A stretch of DNA of 64,000 nt from Bin103 sp002238925 (GTDB lineage: Bacteria; Spirochaetota; Spirochaetia; SZUA-6; Bin103): positions 2,976,001-3,040,000 of the forward strand of contig OZ242313.1 in the NCBI GenBank assembly GCA_965208065.1, read 5' to 3'. The translations under genes and the position numbers were made by a program. This document shows positions 50,951-61,534 of the stretch, piece by piece; position 1 is the first letter of the stretch, and the number at the start of each line of letters is the position of its first letter. The notes below the pieces were generated by a model. The model saw only the letters and a program-made list of their open reading frames with translations. It did no database searches and was not told where the DNA came from.

Positions 50951-52845
50951 CGACGCAGCGCCTCCTCAACATCGGCAGCCCAGGCGCGCAGATCCGCCGC
51001 CACATCGCCGGTGGCGCCGGCGCCACCGTAGCGGGACGCTTCCAGGCCGGCGAACAGAGCGCGCAACTGGTCGACATGGAGCTCCGAGATACCGCGTTCA
51101 CGGAGGAGATCGGCGACGTCGGCGAAGCCGTGCACCGGACGCCCCGCGGTGAATCGCTCCGCCAGGTAGGTGCGCAGTACGTGGTGCTGTTGCGCGGGAT
51201 CGGCATGCGGCGGACCCGCGCCGGCCTCCAGCGCACGGCGCAACCGGTTCAGGGCGGTACCGCGGCTGCCGCTGTGCCGTCGGCGGCGGCCGACCGCGGT
51301 CCAGGCGGACAGTCCGGTCAGCAGCAGCGGCGCCGCCAGCAGGGCGGCGAGCCCGCCCGGCGTCGCGGCAAACGCGGCCGCGTCGAAGCGCTGCTCCCCG
51401 AGTAACAGCGCTCCGGTGTAATTGTGCGCAATGCCCTCCTCGCGGCTGGCCACCGCGGCACTCGGCACCGCTGCTTCGCCGCCGCCTTCCACGTCCTGCA
51501 TGGTTACCTGGCGAGTCGGCAGCACACGGAGTGGTATCGCCTCGCTGGCCAGTTCCACGTAGCGCTCGTCGGCGGCATCGAACACCACAATGCGCACCGG
51601 CGGGATGGCGGTGGTGTCGTGACTGAGGGCGCGCACGGTGCGGCGAATCGTGGCGCGATTGAAGGTGGCCGGAGCGGCCGCAGCCGCACTGACGCGAAAC
51701 GCCTCGAATCCGTCCACTCGGCTCAAGTCGAGGGGCGGCAGGCGACGCAGGTCGCCGCTGCCGGATATGGTTACCGTGAGGTCGATCGGGTCGCCTACCT
51801 TCACTTCGCGCGGCTCCGCCTCGGCGCTGATGGCGAACGTGCCTACCAGGCCGGAAAAGGCTCCAGGCCGGCCCGCTTCCGGCAATGGCTTCACCTGCAG
51901 CGTAAGTTCGTTGGACGGCAGCACGAAGCGCTGCATGACCGGCTGCCGCTGGGCGCGCCCGAAAACGTCCCGCGTATTGCGAAAGCCGGCGATGCCCTCG
52001 AACACCAGGGTGGCCTGGTCAATGGCGATCGCCCCGGCCCGTTGCGGGACCAGCGTGGTAGTGAAGCTCAGGGTCCGGTAGCTGTCGCCGTCGACGCCGG
52101 CCTCGCCGCGCTGCCAGACCACTTCCTGGCCGGACACCTGAAGGCGCACCGGATCGTCCACCATCGTGGCGGGACGGCGATGTTCGTAGCTGACGCCGGT
52201 GTCCGGCGCGCCGTCGAACAGGGGGAAGCTCAACTGGTGGAACCGCTCCGGCCCGAGGCGCCGGTCCCACATCCAGGTGGTGGTGAGCACCACCGGCTGG
52301 CCGACCCAGACCTGGCGTTGATCCAGGGCCAGGTGCAGGCGATAACCGTCCGCGGTACGCGGCTCGTTTACCTGCACGGCGATCTCCGGCGTGTACCGCT
52401 GCACGCCGCCGGCGACGACCGTCAGCGCCGGGATGGTGAGCGTGCCGGCCCGGTTGGCGGTGAGTTGGTAGGTCATCACGTAGCCGCGGCGCACCTCGCG
52501 CGTGGTGTTGCCGTTGATTACGGTCACGCTCTCGCTGTTGTTGGGGCCCGCCGCCAGTGGGCGCACGGTGAAGCCGCGCAACGAGCCGAGGTCGGGTGGT
52601 GTTACCTGGTCGGTGCCGCTCACGGCGATCTGGTAGCGGAACGGGTCGCCCACGTCCACCGACCGCCGGTCGACGCCGGCCTGCACGGAGATCTCCTGAG
52701 CGCCGCCGGCCACCGCGACCACGATCAACGCCAGAATCGCCCCGATGCGGGCGCACCACGGCTCGGGTCCGCGGCTCACCGTCGCGGTTCCGACTCGCCG
52801 GCGAACCTTGCGCCAGCCCTCGCAACAACCCACCGCTACTACCAA
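50947..52845 (-). CDS. batD: BatD family protein
   Basis: 632 residues. Signal-anchor helix at about residues 33-50 (IGAILALIVVAVAGGAQE), then a large beta-sandwich periplasmic region of the BatD family: VDVGDPFRYQIAVSGTDQV, REVRRGYVMTYQLTANRAGT, then VKVGDPIDLTVTISGSGDLR. A C-terminal membrane helix is near residue 510 (GGLAALLAAPLLLTGLSAW), with a short cytoplasmic tail. BatD works with BatA/BatB in the aerotolerance operon; its exact activity is unknown. The start overlaps the end of the BatC-like gene by 7 nt, GTG or ATG starts being hard to separate here. Confidence 0.88.
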   Translation of the reverse strand: MVVAVGCCEGWRKVRRRVGTATVSRGPEPWCARIGAILALIVVAVAGGAQEISVQAGVDRRSVDVGDPFRYQIAVSGTDQVTPPDLGSLRGFTVRPLAAGPNNSESVTVINGNTTREVRRGYVMTYQLTANRAGTLTIPALTVVAGGVQRYTPEIAVQVNEPRTADGYRLHLALDQRQVWVGQPVVLTTTWMWDRRLGPERFHQLSFPLFDGAPDTGVSYEHRRPATMVDDPVRLQVSGQEVVWQRGEAGVDGDSYRTLSFTTTLVPQRAGAIAIDQATLVFEGIAGFRNTRDVFGRAQRQPVMQRFVLPSNELTLQVKPLPEAGRPGAFSGLVGTFAISAEAEPREVKVGDPIDLTVTISGSGDLRRLPPLDLSRVDGFEAFRVSAAAAAPATFNRATIRRTVRALSHDTTAIPPVRIVVFDAADERYVELASEAIPLRVLPTRQVTMQDVEGGGEAAVPSAAVASREEGIAHNYTGALLLGEQRFDAAAFAATPGGLAALLAAPLLLTGLSAWTAVGRRRRHSGSRGTALNRLRRALEAGAGPPHADPAQQHHVLRTYLAERFTAGRPVHGFADVADLLRERGISELHVDQLRALFAGLEASRYGGAGATGDVAADLRAWAADVEEALRR

Positions 52846-53702
52846 TCCCGCGCCACCGGCTCCATCTGCCGCCCGCGGCGTTCCAGCATGGCGGCCAGCG
52901 CCTCTTCGGCGGCGATGATCTGCCGCGCCACGGCGTCCGCCTCCTCATCGGAGCGCGGGCCCTCGGCCGCCTGCGGCGGCGTGCCGGTGTTCTGCTGCCC
53001 TTGGTCCGGCGGGGGTTGCTGCAGTTGCTCCTCCTGCGGCTGCTGTTGATCCGAACCCTGCCCGGACCCGTCCTGCTGGTCCTGTTGCTGCCGCGGCTGC
53101 TGTTGCCGTTGGTCCTGCTGTTGGTCTCCCTCGTCCTGCGCGTCGCCGCTCTCGCGAGCCGCTTGCCGGCGCAGTTCGTCGAGCAGCGCGCGCGCCCGTT
53201 CCAGGTGGTAGGCAGCCTCCTCGGAATCGCCATCCAGCCGCAGCGTTCGCTCGTAGCTCTTGATTGCCGCTTCCAGCGCCGGCATTGCAGCCGCCGGATC
53301 GGTCTGCGCGAACTGCTCTGCCTCCGCCATCCAGGTATGCCCCACCGCCAGGTGGCCGGCGGCGGCCAGCCGATCGCCGCCGGCGCCGTTGATCGCTGCC
53401 TGCAGCAGGCGGCGCGCGGCGCCGTAGCTGCCGAACCGGTATGCCGCCGCTCCGGCGTTGTACCACAGGCCCGCGTTGCCGGGCCGCAGCTCGGCCGCTT
53501 GGGCGAAGGCGCCGGAGGCAGTCTCGAAATCGCCGGCGCGGTAGGCGGCCATGCCGGTCCGCGCGGCGCGCTCCGGCTGGCCAAGCGCCGCCGCCCCGCC
53601 GCCGCCAAGTGCCAGCCACACCGTCACCGCCAGCAGCCCGCCAAGGCCCGGGATGATGCAGCTTCGCGGCTGCCCGCTGCAGCGGTTGGCCGGTCCATTC
53701 AT
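52839..53702 (-). CDS. BatC-like TPR protein with Gln-rich tail
   Basis: 287 residues. Signal/anchor helix (GLGGLLAVTVWLALGGGGAA), then TPR helices (YRAGDFETASGAFAQAAELR, NAGLWYNAGAAAYRFGSYG). The middle of the C-terminal half is a low-complexity tract of about 70 residues rich in Gln, Asp, Pro and Gly (QQQDQRQQQPRQQQDQQDG). The end is a short charged helix (VARQIIAAEEALAAMLERRG). BatC-type proteins share this TPR-plus-disordered design and may tether the VWA subunits. It overlaps the BatB stop by 4 nt. Confidence 0.82.
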   Translation of the reverse strand: MNGPANRCSGQPRSCIIPGLGGLLAVTVWLALGGGGAAALGQPERAARTGMAAYRAGDFETASGAFAQAAELRPGNAGLWYNAGAAAYRFGSYGAARRLLQAAINGAGGDRLAAAGHLAVGHTWMAEAEQFAQTDPAAAMPALEAAIKSYERTLRLDGDSEEAAYHLERARALLDELRRQAARESGDAQDEGDQQQDQRQQQPRQQQDQQDGSGQGSDQQQPQEEQLQQPPPDQGQQNTGTPPQAAEGPRSDEEADAVARQIIAAEEALAAMLERRGRQMEPVARDW

Positions 53703-54820
53703 CGCGAGGAGGTCCCGCGTACCTGGCGGCCAGCCGAGCTCCGTTCAGCACGGCGCAGCAGGCCACCCAACGGCCCCACGCGCGGCCTCGGCAGGCGCAA
53801 CCGGTCCGGGACGGCGGCCGCGGCCGCGAACAGCAGCAGCGCCAGGCCGAGGAAGATCTGAAACCGCTCGTCGATCAATTCGAACGCCTCCGCCTCAAGC
53901 ATCCGGCCGGGTGCGGCGGCGATCACCTCCCGGTACAAGCGCCCCAGATCCAGATTGCCGGTGGCCCAGTGCACGTAGCGCCCCGCCGGGGTGGCGCCGG
54001 CCACGGCGCGCAGCAGGTCGGCGTCCAGCGTGCTGAGCACGATCTCGCCGTCATGCTCCACGTAGGCGGCGGCGCCGGTACCGGACCGCGGTACGTCCGG
54101 GATCGGCTGACCGGCGGCGTCGTCGCCAAGTCCGATAGCCAGGATCCGCGCCCCGCTCTGGCCGAGCGCCTCGGCGGCCTCGACCGGAAAGCTGTCGTGA
54201 TCGCCGCCGTCGGTGATCAGCAGCACGTCCTTGAACTCGCGCACTTGGTCGTCGAGCACATCGTCGTGCACCGTGCGCAGTGCGTCGCCGAGCAGCGACC
54301 CGCCGCGGCTGACGCTGGTCACCGACAGTTGCTGCACGGCCATGCGGAAGAATCCGTAGTCGAACGTGAGCGGGCTCTTCACCACCGCGCTGCCGGCGTA
54401 CGCCACCAGTGCCACCCGGTCGCCGTCCAGCACCTCCACCATATCCAGGATCGCCAGCTTGGCACGGTCCAGCCGGTTGGGCGCCAGGTCCTCGGCCAGC
54501 ATGCTGCGCGAGGTATCCACCACGAACACCACGTCGCGGCCGCGGCGCTCCACGGTGGTGGGACTCGACTCCCAGCCGGGCCGCGCAATGCCGATCACCA
54601 GCAGAGCCAGCCCCGCCAGGGTGAGGGCAGCCAACAGCGGTCGCACGTTGAGCGCCGCGCCGGCCACCGGGTCGGGCACGGAGCTGAACCGCCGGGCATC
54701 GCGCCGCCGGGCACGCCCGGCCAGGACCAGCGCCGCCGCCAGCGGCAGCAGCAGCCACAGCAGCAGGAACGCCTCCGGATGCACGAAGCGCAGCGCGCCG
54801 TCCGTTGCAAAGGGCGCCAT
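53699..54820 (-). CDS. batB: BatB-like VWA-domain membrane protein
   Basis: 373 residues from ATG 54820. Two N-terminal helices (AFLLLWLLLPLAAALVLAG; LLAALTLAGLALLVIGIARP), then a VWA domain with MIDAS motif DTSRSM, the Thr/Asp region SRGGSLLGDALRT and ITDGGDHDSF, and a final membrane helix (FLGLALLLFAAAAAVPDRLR). BatB and BatA probably form a metal-dependent protein-interaction platform in the membrane. The TGA of BatA overlaps this ATG by one base. Confidence 0.9.
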   Translation of the reverse strand: MAPFATDGALRFVHPEAFLLLWLLLPLAAALVLAGRARRRDARRFSSVPDPVAGAALNVRPLLAALTLAGLALLVIGIARPGWESSPTTVERRGRDVVFVVDTSRSMLAEDLAPNRLDRAKLAILDMVEVLDGDRVALVAYAGSAVVKSPLTFDYGFFRMAVQQLSVTSVSRGGSLLGDALRTVHDDVLDDQVREFKDVLLITDGGDHDSFPVEAAEALGQSGARILAIGLGDDAAGQPIPDVPRSGTGAAAYVEHDGEIVLSTLDADLLRAVAGATPAGRYVHWATGNLDLGRLYREVIAAAPGRMLEAEAFELIDERFQIFLGLALLLFAAAAAVPDRLRLPRPRVGPLGGLLRRAERSSAGRQVRGTSSR

Positions 54821-55878
54821 CACGGGCTCCGGCGCAACACCGTTGCGCTCAGCAGGGTGGCCGCGAACATGCACGCCGCGGCGGCCAGCGCCCAGGGCAC
54901 GAAGCGCTCGCGGTAGCTCACGTAGCGCACCGACTCGATCTCGCTGCGCTCCAGGGCGTCGATCTCGCGGTACACCTCGTGCAGCGCGCGCGCGTCGCCG
55001 GCAATGCGAAACAGGCCGCCGGTGGTCTCGGCGATGGCGCGCAGTGCCGCTTCATCGATCTCGCGCCGGCCAAGCCGGAACAGCGTGGTGTTTCCCGAGG
55101 AGCGCACCGTCTCGTCCGCGGCAATGCCGATGGCGTGCACGGTAATGCCCCAGTCGCGCGCCAGTTCGGCGGCGGCGAGCGGCTCGCGGGTGCCGGTGTT
55201 GTTGATGCCGTCGGTGAGCAGCACGATCACCTTGCTCTTGATCTCGTAGGTGGCAGCGGCACCGGACGCGCGCAACTCTTCCTCGGCGGTGTGCAGGCGG
55301 GCCGCGGCCAGCGCTATGGCGTCTCCGATCGCGGTGCCGTCTTCGGCACTTCCCTTGCCGGCCAGCTCGATGCTGCGCAGAAAACCGCCGGCGGCGTCGT
55401 GGGCCAGCGTCAGCGGCAGAATGGTCTCCGCATGACGGGCAAAGGTAATGAGGCCGATCAGGTCGTGAGAACGTCCTGCCAGGCCGGAGTCGTCGCCCCG
55501 GATGAATCGCGCGAGCACTGCCTTGGCGGCCTGCAGACGGCTTGGGCTGTCCTGTCCCGGCGCCATCGGCACCCGCATGCTCGACGATCGGTCCACCACC
55601 AATTCGATCGCCACCCCCCGGCTCACGTCCACCACTTGCTCCTGTCCCTCGCGCGGACGCGCCAGCGCCACCACCAGGAGCAGCAGCGAAGCGACCTGCA
55701 ACGCCAACGGCAGCCACGCCATCCGCTGCCGCCACGACGGAGCCACCGACGAAGCCAACGCGGCGGACGAGAAGGTCAGGCCGGCCTGCCGGCGCGCTGT
55801 CCAGTGGCGCAGTAACGGCAGCGCCGCCGCCACCGGCGCCAAAAGGAACGCCCAAGGTGCGTCAAACTGCAACAGCAT
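54820..55878 (-). CDS. batA: BatA-like VWA-domain membrane protein
   Basis: 352 residues. Two helices near the N-terminus (WAFLLAPVAAALPLL; WLPLALQVASLLLLVVALAR), the VWA domain with MIDAS motif DRSSSM, the Thr motif EDGTAIGDAI and LLTDGINNTG, and a C-terminal helix (PWALAAAACMFAATLLSATV). Same topology as BatB. It is coupled to the next gene by a TGATG overlap, while its own start overlaps the DUF4381-like gene by 17 nt. Bat proteins were named for Bacteroides aerotolerance; their molecular role is unsettled. Confidence 0.9.
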   Translation of the reverse strand: MLLQFDAPWAFLLAPVAAALPLLRHWTARRQAGLTFSSAALASSVAPSWRQRMAWLPLALQVASLLLLVVALARPREGQEQVVDVSRGVAIELVVDRSSSMRVPMAPGQDSPSRLQAAKAVLARFIRGDDSGLAGRSHDLIGLITFARHAETILPLTLAHDAAGGFLRSIELAGKGSAEDGTAIGDAIALAAARLHTAEEELRASGAAATYEIKSKVIVLLTDGINNTGTREPLAAAELARDWGITVHAIGIAADETVRSSGNTTLFRLGRREIDEAALRAIAETTGGLFRIAGDARALHEVYREIDALERSEIESVRYVSYRERFVPWALAAAACMFAATLLSATVLRRSP

Positions 55879-56971
55879 CCCCCCTGGAGTCGTCCTCCCT
55901 GGCGTGCTCCTCCTCAGGGTTCTCCTCCACCACCAGCCGCAACGCGGTCACCAGATCGGACGCCGTGTCGATCAGGCCGCGGGCGGCCGGCGCCGGTGGA
56001 CGCGCGCCGGCAAACTTGACCTGATCGCAGCGCGCCAGAAACGCGTGCAGGGCGCGCCGCTGCACGTCGTCCAGCCAGTCCGCGCCGGCGACGATCAGCA
56101 TCAATTCCTCGGTAGTGCGTTCCGGGGCACGCACGGCAAACCGCCGCTCCAGGTAACGGCGCAGCACGTCCGCGACAGCATGGTGAAACGCCAGCGGATC
56201 GCGCTCCGGCAGGTCGCCGGCGGCCAACTCCCGCAGGGCGCGCAGGGTCGCCTCGTGAGGTGGCACGAACGCCTCGCGGGCGCGTATGCGAGCCGCCCGG
56301 CGGCGCCACCAGAACAGGGCCGCGGCAGCGGCGCCGGCCACCGCCAGACCCAGGCCGGCGAACAGGACAATCTGCGTGGCCCGCGGCGCCACCGCCACCG
56401 GATCCGGCACGGCGCGCGGCCGCGGCGCCGGCTCCGCCGCATCGATCACCGACACCACGGTTACCGGGATCGGCTCCGTGGTCAGGTTCGTGTCCGCCGC
56501 CGGCTCCGTACCGGCGCCGGGCACCCCCGCGACCGACACGTGCAGGGCGGGAACGGTATAGTCGCCGGGCAGAAACGGCTGCAACTCGAACCGCCGCAGC
56601 CAACGCACCGTGCCGTCTTCGACCAGCTCCGGCGGCGCGGTGTGCACCCGCTCCACGCGCAGCGCGCCGCCCTCCACCGCCGCCGGCGCGGGCAGCCGTA
56701 CCGCGCTGCCCTCGGCGGCGTGCACCTCCACCTCCAGGGTCACCCACTGGGCGGTGGTGATGCGATCGCGGTCCAACCGAACCGCCAACGCGGCGCCGTC
56801 CGCGGCAGCCGACCCTTGCACCTGCCACTCAACCACTGCAACCGGGTCGCCCCCGGGGGCCCCGCCCGCCCCCGCGCAACCGCACAGCAACGCCAACCAT
56901 GCGCCGACCACGCAAAGCAGCCGGAGGCGATAGTCCAGCCGTGCTGGAGCGGTGCAGCGCCGGCCCACCAT
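55862..56971 (-). CDS. DUF4381-like Bat-operon protein, predicted lipoprotein
   Basis: 369 residues from ATG 56971. The N-terminus has a hydrophobic stretch with LLCGCAG, a weak lipobox. A BatD-like beta domain follows (TTAQWVTLEVEVHAAEGSAV, FLPGDYTVPALHVSVAG). A membrane helix (IVLFAGLGLAVAGAAAAALF) precedes a cytoplasmic domain typical of DUF4381-type proteins (EATLRALRELAAG, VADVLRRYLERRFAV, TTEELMLIV). It sits between DUF58 and BatA, the usual place. The start overlaps the DUF58 stop by one base (TAATG). Confidence 0.75.
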   Translation of the reverse strand: MVGRRCTAPARLDYRLRLLCVVGAWLALLCGCAGAGGAPGGDPVAVVEWQVQGSAAADGAALAVRLDRDRITTAQWVTLEVEVHAAEGSAVRLPAPAAVEGGALRVERVHTAPPELVEDGTVRWLRRFELQPFLPGDYTVPALHVSVAGVPGAGTEPAADTNLTTEPIPVTVVSVIDAAEPAPRPRAVPDPVAVAPRATQIVLFAGLGLAVAGAAAAALFWWRRRAARIRAREAFVPPHEATLRALRELAAGDLPERDPLAFHHAVADVLRRYLERRFAVRAPERTTEELMLIVAGADWLDDVQRRALHAFLARCDQVKFAGARPPAPAARGLIDTASDLVTALRLVVEENPEEEHAREDDSRGDAVAV

Positions 56972-57854
56972 TACCTCCCGCCCGCGGCGCGCCGCTCGCG
57001 CGCCTTGAAGAATCGCACCAGATCGCGCGTCCACGACTGGTCGGTGTGGATCGGGATCTGGTCAACGCGCAGTCTGCGGAATTGCGCGGTGAGCGACTCC
57101 TGCCGCTCCCGCGCGCGCCGCTCGTATTCCGCGCGCACCCGGCGGCTGGAGGTGTCGACCAGCACGCGCCGCCCGGTCTCCGCGTCCTGCAGGTCGAGCA
57201 GCCCGGCGCGCGGCAACGCCACTTCGTGCGGATCGACGATCGACGCGGCGATAAGGTCGTGCCGCGCCGCCGCCAGCCGCAACTCCGGCTCATAACCAGT
57301 GGCGAGAAAATCGGACACCAGGAACACCGTGGCCCGGCGCCGCTGCACACGGCTCACGAAGCGCAGCGCGGCGCCGATGTCGGTACGCGCACCCTCCGGC
57401 TCGAAGAACAGCAACTCGCGAACCAGGCGCAGAACGTGCGTTACCCCCTTCTTGGGCGGAATGAACAGCTCGACGTCGCCGGTGAAGGCCACCAGGCCAA
57501 CCCGGTCGTTGTGGCGGATCGCCGAGAATGCCAGCAGCGCGGTCAGTTCCGCCGCCACCTCGGTCTTGCTCTTGACCGCCGATCCGAACGTCCCGGAGGC
57601 GGAAAGATCGACCACGAACAACACCGTGAGCTCACGTTCCTCCACGAAGCGCTTCACGAACGGGTGTCCCATGCGCGCCGTCACGTTCCAGTCGATGGAG
57701 CGAATCTCGTCGCCCGGCTGGTAGTCGCGCACCTCCTGGAACTCGATGCCGTGACCGCGAAATACGCTGGCATACTCGCCGCCGAAGACGGTGTCCACGG
57801 CACGACGGGCGCTGATCTGGATGTAGCGAATCTGCCGCGCCAACTCCGGGGAGA

Positions 57855-57858
<4 letters not shown>
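56971..57858 (-). CDS. DUF58 domain protein of the MoxR/Bat cluster
   Basis: 295 residues. The family motif is EFQEVRDYQPGDEIRSIDWN, followed by a VWA-like fold with VVDLSASGTFG (a degenerate MIDAS), DRVGLVAFTGDVELFIPP and FLVSDFLATGYE. No membrane helix, so cytoplasmic. DUF58 proteins are almost always encoded next to MoxR ATPases, which are thought to act as chaperones for VWA proteins. Its start overlaps the MoxR stop by 4 nt. Confidence 0.93.
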
Positions 57859-58838
<980 letters not shown>

Positions 58839-58938
58839 GATCCCTCTACCTTCCGAAACTCAGTGTTGTTACCGCGGCAGCGGGTTGCGCTCGCGGCCGG
58901 GCCGCCGTGCGGGACCATCCGTCCTGTACGGCGGCATG

Positions 58939-58977
58939 ACTACTTTCAATGTAGTTGACCGCCACCGGCGAAATCAA
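58939..58977 (-). promoter_or_regulatory. Promoter of the MoxR-Bat operon with a small inverted repeat
   Basis: TTGATT (58977-58972) and TACATT (58953-58948) are spaced by 18 nt on the minus strand, about 110 nt before the GTG. ACTAC (58939-58943) and GTAGT (58951-58955) form an inverted repeat with a 7-nt gap over the -10 box. I see nothing else in 58839-59045. Confidence 0.45.
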
Positions 58978-59045
58978 CACGGCACGGCCTCGGCGGCGTC
59001 CCTGCGACGGTGGACGAGTGGCGGCACTCCGTGGTTGGGTAAGGC

Positions 59046-60065
59046 ATGCACACGGCAACACTCGGGCGCACCGGCGTTGGACTGACCCGGCTCGGGCTTG
59101 GCTGCGCGCCGATCGGGGATCTGCTCGGCACGGTCGGCGACACGACCGCCCAGGAAGTAATGCAAAGCGCTTGGGACGCCGGCATCCGCTATTTCGACAC
59201 CTCGCCGTTCTACGGCCACGGCAAGAGCGAACACCGCCTCGGCGAGTTCCTGCGCGGCCGTCCCCGCGACCAGTTCAAGGTGTCCACCAAGGTGGGGCGG
59301 GTGCTGCGCCCCACCACCCGCCCCGATCTGCTCGACCAGCAGTACTGGCACGACCCGCTGCCGTTCACGCTGCACTTCGACTACAGCTACGACGGCATCA
59401 TGCGTTCCTACGAGGACAGCCTGCAGCGCCTCGGCCTCGGCTCGGTCGACCTGCTGGTGATCCACGACCTGGACCAGATGTTCCATCACTCCGAGGCGCG
59501 CATCGCGGCGCTGATGCAGGAGCTGGCCACCAGCGGCTGGCGTGCGCTGGACCAGCTCCGTGCCAGCGGCGCCGTCGCCGGGGTGGGCGCCGGCATCAAC
59601 TTCGTCGGCCTGATTCCGCGCTTCCTGGACCTGGTCGAGCCCGACTTCTTCCTGGTCGCCCAGGACTACAACCTGCTCGACCACGACGTGCTGGACCACG
59701 ACTTTCCGCGCTGCGCCGAGGCGGGCGTGGCGATCATCGTCGGCGCCCTGTTCGCCTCCGGCATCCTGGCCACCGAGGGCCGCGGCAACGCCACCTACCG
59801 CTACGCCGACCCGCCGCCCGAGGTAGTACAACGCGTGCAGGCGATGGCGGCGGTGTGCACGCGCCACGGCGTCGACCTGGCCACCGCCGCGCTGCAGTTC
59901 CCGCTTGCCCACCCGCTGGTGGCCGCCGCCATCCCCGGCGCCGCCCGCCCCGAGTACGTCACCGGCAACGTCCAGCGCCTGCAAACTCCCATCCCCGCCG
60001 ACCTGTGGGCAGAACTCAAGTCCGAGTCCCTGCTCCGCCCCGACGCCCCGGTACCCGGCAACTGA
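59046..60065 (+). CDS. Aldo/keto reductase, D-threo-aldose 1-dehydrogenase-like
   Basis: 339 residues. TIM-barrel AKR: Asp and Tyr of the tetrad in FDTSPFYGHGKSEHRLGEFL, Lys in VSTKVGRVL, His in LLVIHDLD. An inserted, Asp-rich segment (QYWHDPLPFTLHFDYSYDGI) and QRLGLGSVDLL resemble fucose/galactose dehydrogenase-type AKRs. The NADP site is near PGAARPEYVTGN. It likely oxidises an aldose such as L-fucose to the lactone. ATG start with weak GTAAGG upstream. Divergent from moxR. Confidence 0.9.
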   Translation: MHTATLGRTGVGLTRLGLGCAPIGDLLGTVGDTTAQEVMQSAWDAGIRYFDTSPFYGHGKSEHRLGEFLRGRPRDQFKVSTKVGRVLRPTTRPDLLDQQYWHDPLPFTLHFDYSYDGIMRSYEDSLQRLGLGSVDLLVIHDLDQMFHHSEARIAALMQELATSGWRALDQLRASGAVAGVGAGINFVGLIPRFLDLVEPDFFLVAQDYNLLDHDVLDHDFPRCAEAGVAIIVGALFASGILATEGRGNATYRYADPPPEVVQRVQAMAAVCTRHGVDLATAALQFPLAHPLVAAAIPGAARPEYVTGNVQRLQTPIPADLWAELKSESLLRPDAPVPGN

Positions 60066-60086
60066 CGCCGCCGCCCGGGGCCCAGG

Positions 60087-60863
60087 TCAGGAGTCGTCGG
60101 GGGGGCGGATCCAGAACTGCTCGAGGTGATGGGCGGGTTGCCAGCCGAGGATGCGGGTGATCTTTTCGCTGGAGAACTTGCGGTGCGGGCTGCGGGCGAA
60201 GGTGAAGTAGGTTTCGCAGCGTGACGGCAGGCGGGTCAATTCCACCTCCAGGGCGGCGCGCACCGCGGTCCCGGTGTCCGGCCAGGCGATCACGAACGGA
60301 TTCGCCAGGTCCTGGCCGAGAACCGCCTTGTCGCCGGGTTGTTGGCGGTTCCACAGCCAAGTCCCGGGATAGAGCATGCCCATGAACAGCAACGTCTGCA
60401 CGTACAGGTCATGCCGCTCGCTGAACACGCGCAGCACCTCCTGACCGAGCGCCTTGGTGAGCGCGTACAGGCGGGTGCCGGGCTGCGGCGGCATGTCCGG
60501 GTTCAGGTCGAAGTCCCACTCTTCATACTGCCGGCCGGCGAGTTGGTAGTGGGGGCCGGTGTTGACGATGCGCCGGATTCCGTGCCGGACCGCCGCCGCC
60601 GCCAGGTTGTAGTTGCCTTGCACGTTAACCTCGAACGCCTGCACCCGGTCTTCGCGCAGCACCGACAGGTTGACGATGGCATCCATCCCTTCCGCGGCCG
60701 CAACGACGCCGTCCCGGTCCGCGATGCTCAGGCGCCGGTATTCATGCGCGAAGCCCGGCGGCGGTTCGTTGATGTCGGTGACGCGCAGAGTATGACGGCC
60801 CTGCAGCGCTTCGATTACCCACGGACCCATCATGCCGTTGCCGCCGAGAATGAGCACGTTCAC
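60087..60863 (-). CDS. NAD-dependent epimerase/dehydratase family protein, copy 1
   Basis: 258 residues from GTG 60863. Glycine motif ILGGNGMMGPWVIEAL, acidic residue in RVTDINE, then AAEGMDAIVNLSVLRED and VNTGPHYQLAG; the tyrosine-lysine pair is YALTKALGQEV. C-terminal part shortened compared with UDP-sugar epimerases. Role is probably oxidation or epimerisation of a free sugar or sugar acid (uronate dehydrogenase-like), not proven. The start overlaps the upstream epimerase-like stop by 4 nt (GTGA), so the two are translated together. Confidence 0.85.
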   Translation of the reverse strand: MNVLILGGNGMMGPWVIEALQGRHTLRVTDINEPPPGFAHEYRRLSIADRDGVVAAAEGMDAIVNLSVLREDRVQAFEVNVQGNYNLAAAAVRHGIRRIVNTGPHYQLAGRQYEEWDFDLNPDMPPQPGTRLYALTKALGQEVLRVFSERHDLYVQTLLFMGMLYPGTWLWNRQQPGDKAVLGQDLANPFVIAWPDTGTAVRAALEVELTRLPSRCETYFTFARSPHRKFSSEKITRILGWQPAHHLEQFWIRPPDDS

Positions 60864-61534
60864 GATGCCGCCCCTTCGCTGTCCGCACCCGGAAACGCCA
60901 ACAGCCTCTCGGCCTCGCGCATCAGGTAGCGGGCACCGTGCACCGGGGACTGCACGTGCACCTCCTGCCACTGCGCCAGATCCGCCTGCAGGGCGCGTCC
61001 AACAACCTCGGCAGCATCCGCCGCGGCAATCGCCGCCCGGCCGTGCTCGCCGCGCAACGCATTCCGGTCGCCAGGTACTTCCGGGAACCCCAAGCGCAGG
61101 GTGAGCACCCGCAGCAACCGGTCCCGGGCGCACTCCTTGGCCACGATTTCGCCAAGATGGCACGCCAGCAGCGCCGGATCGTCGCTCGGCGGCCTCGACT
61201 GCCACTTTTCGGTTACCGCAAAGTGCGCGGGCAGCGCCTCCAGCAGGCGCAGGGTGCTCACGAATATGCAGCGCTCCACGCCGGCCTCGGCAGCCGCAAG
61301 CAGCAGGTTGTAGGTGCGCCGCGCGGCGTGATCGATCAGGTCGTGCGCTTCGCCGCCGGCGCGCGCGTAGCCGAAGTGGACAACGGCATTGATGCCCGCT
61401 ACCAATTCATCGGTTGCCGAGTCTGCATCCAGCCGTTCCGCCCACCCGATACGCCGCACCTGATGGCGCCCGGCGAGCAGGTCCGCAACAGCGGCGGCGA
61501 ACGGGTAGTCGGCGTTGGTTACCAGGACGTTCAC
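60860..61534 (-). CDS. NAD-dependent epimerase/dehydratase-like protein, copy 2 (shortened)
   Basis: 224 residues from GTG 61534, which has GGAGG 8 nt upstream. The Rossmann start is NVLVTNADYPFAAAVADLLA, where the glycine motif is degraded to TNADYPF. GINAVVHFGYARAGG and CIFVSTLRLLEALPAHFAVT follow, but the YxxxK motif is not found (CHLGEIVAKECARD holds the usual place). It may be a catalytically weak relative or a subunit of copy 1. Divergent from the ThuA-like gene. Confidence 0.75.
   Translation of the reverse strand: MNVLVTNADYPFAAAVADLLAGRHQVRRIGWAERLDADSATDELVAGINAVVHFGYARAGGEAHDLIDHAARRTYNLLLAAAEAGVERCIFVSTLRLLEALPAHFAVTEKWQSRPPSDDPALLACHLGEIVAKECARDRLLRVLTLRLGFPEVPGDRNALRGEHGRAAIAAADAAEVVGRALQADLAQWQEVHVQSPVHGARYLMREAERLLAFPGADSEGAAS

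Noticed and set aside
53040..53160. CTG/TTG-rich repeat
   Set aside because: It encodes the Gln tract of the BatC-like protein; not a CRISPR array or tandem repeat of fixed unit.
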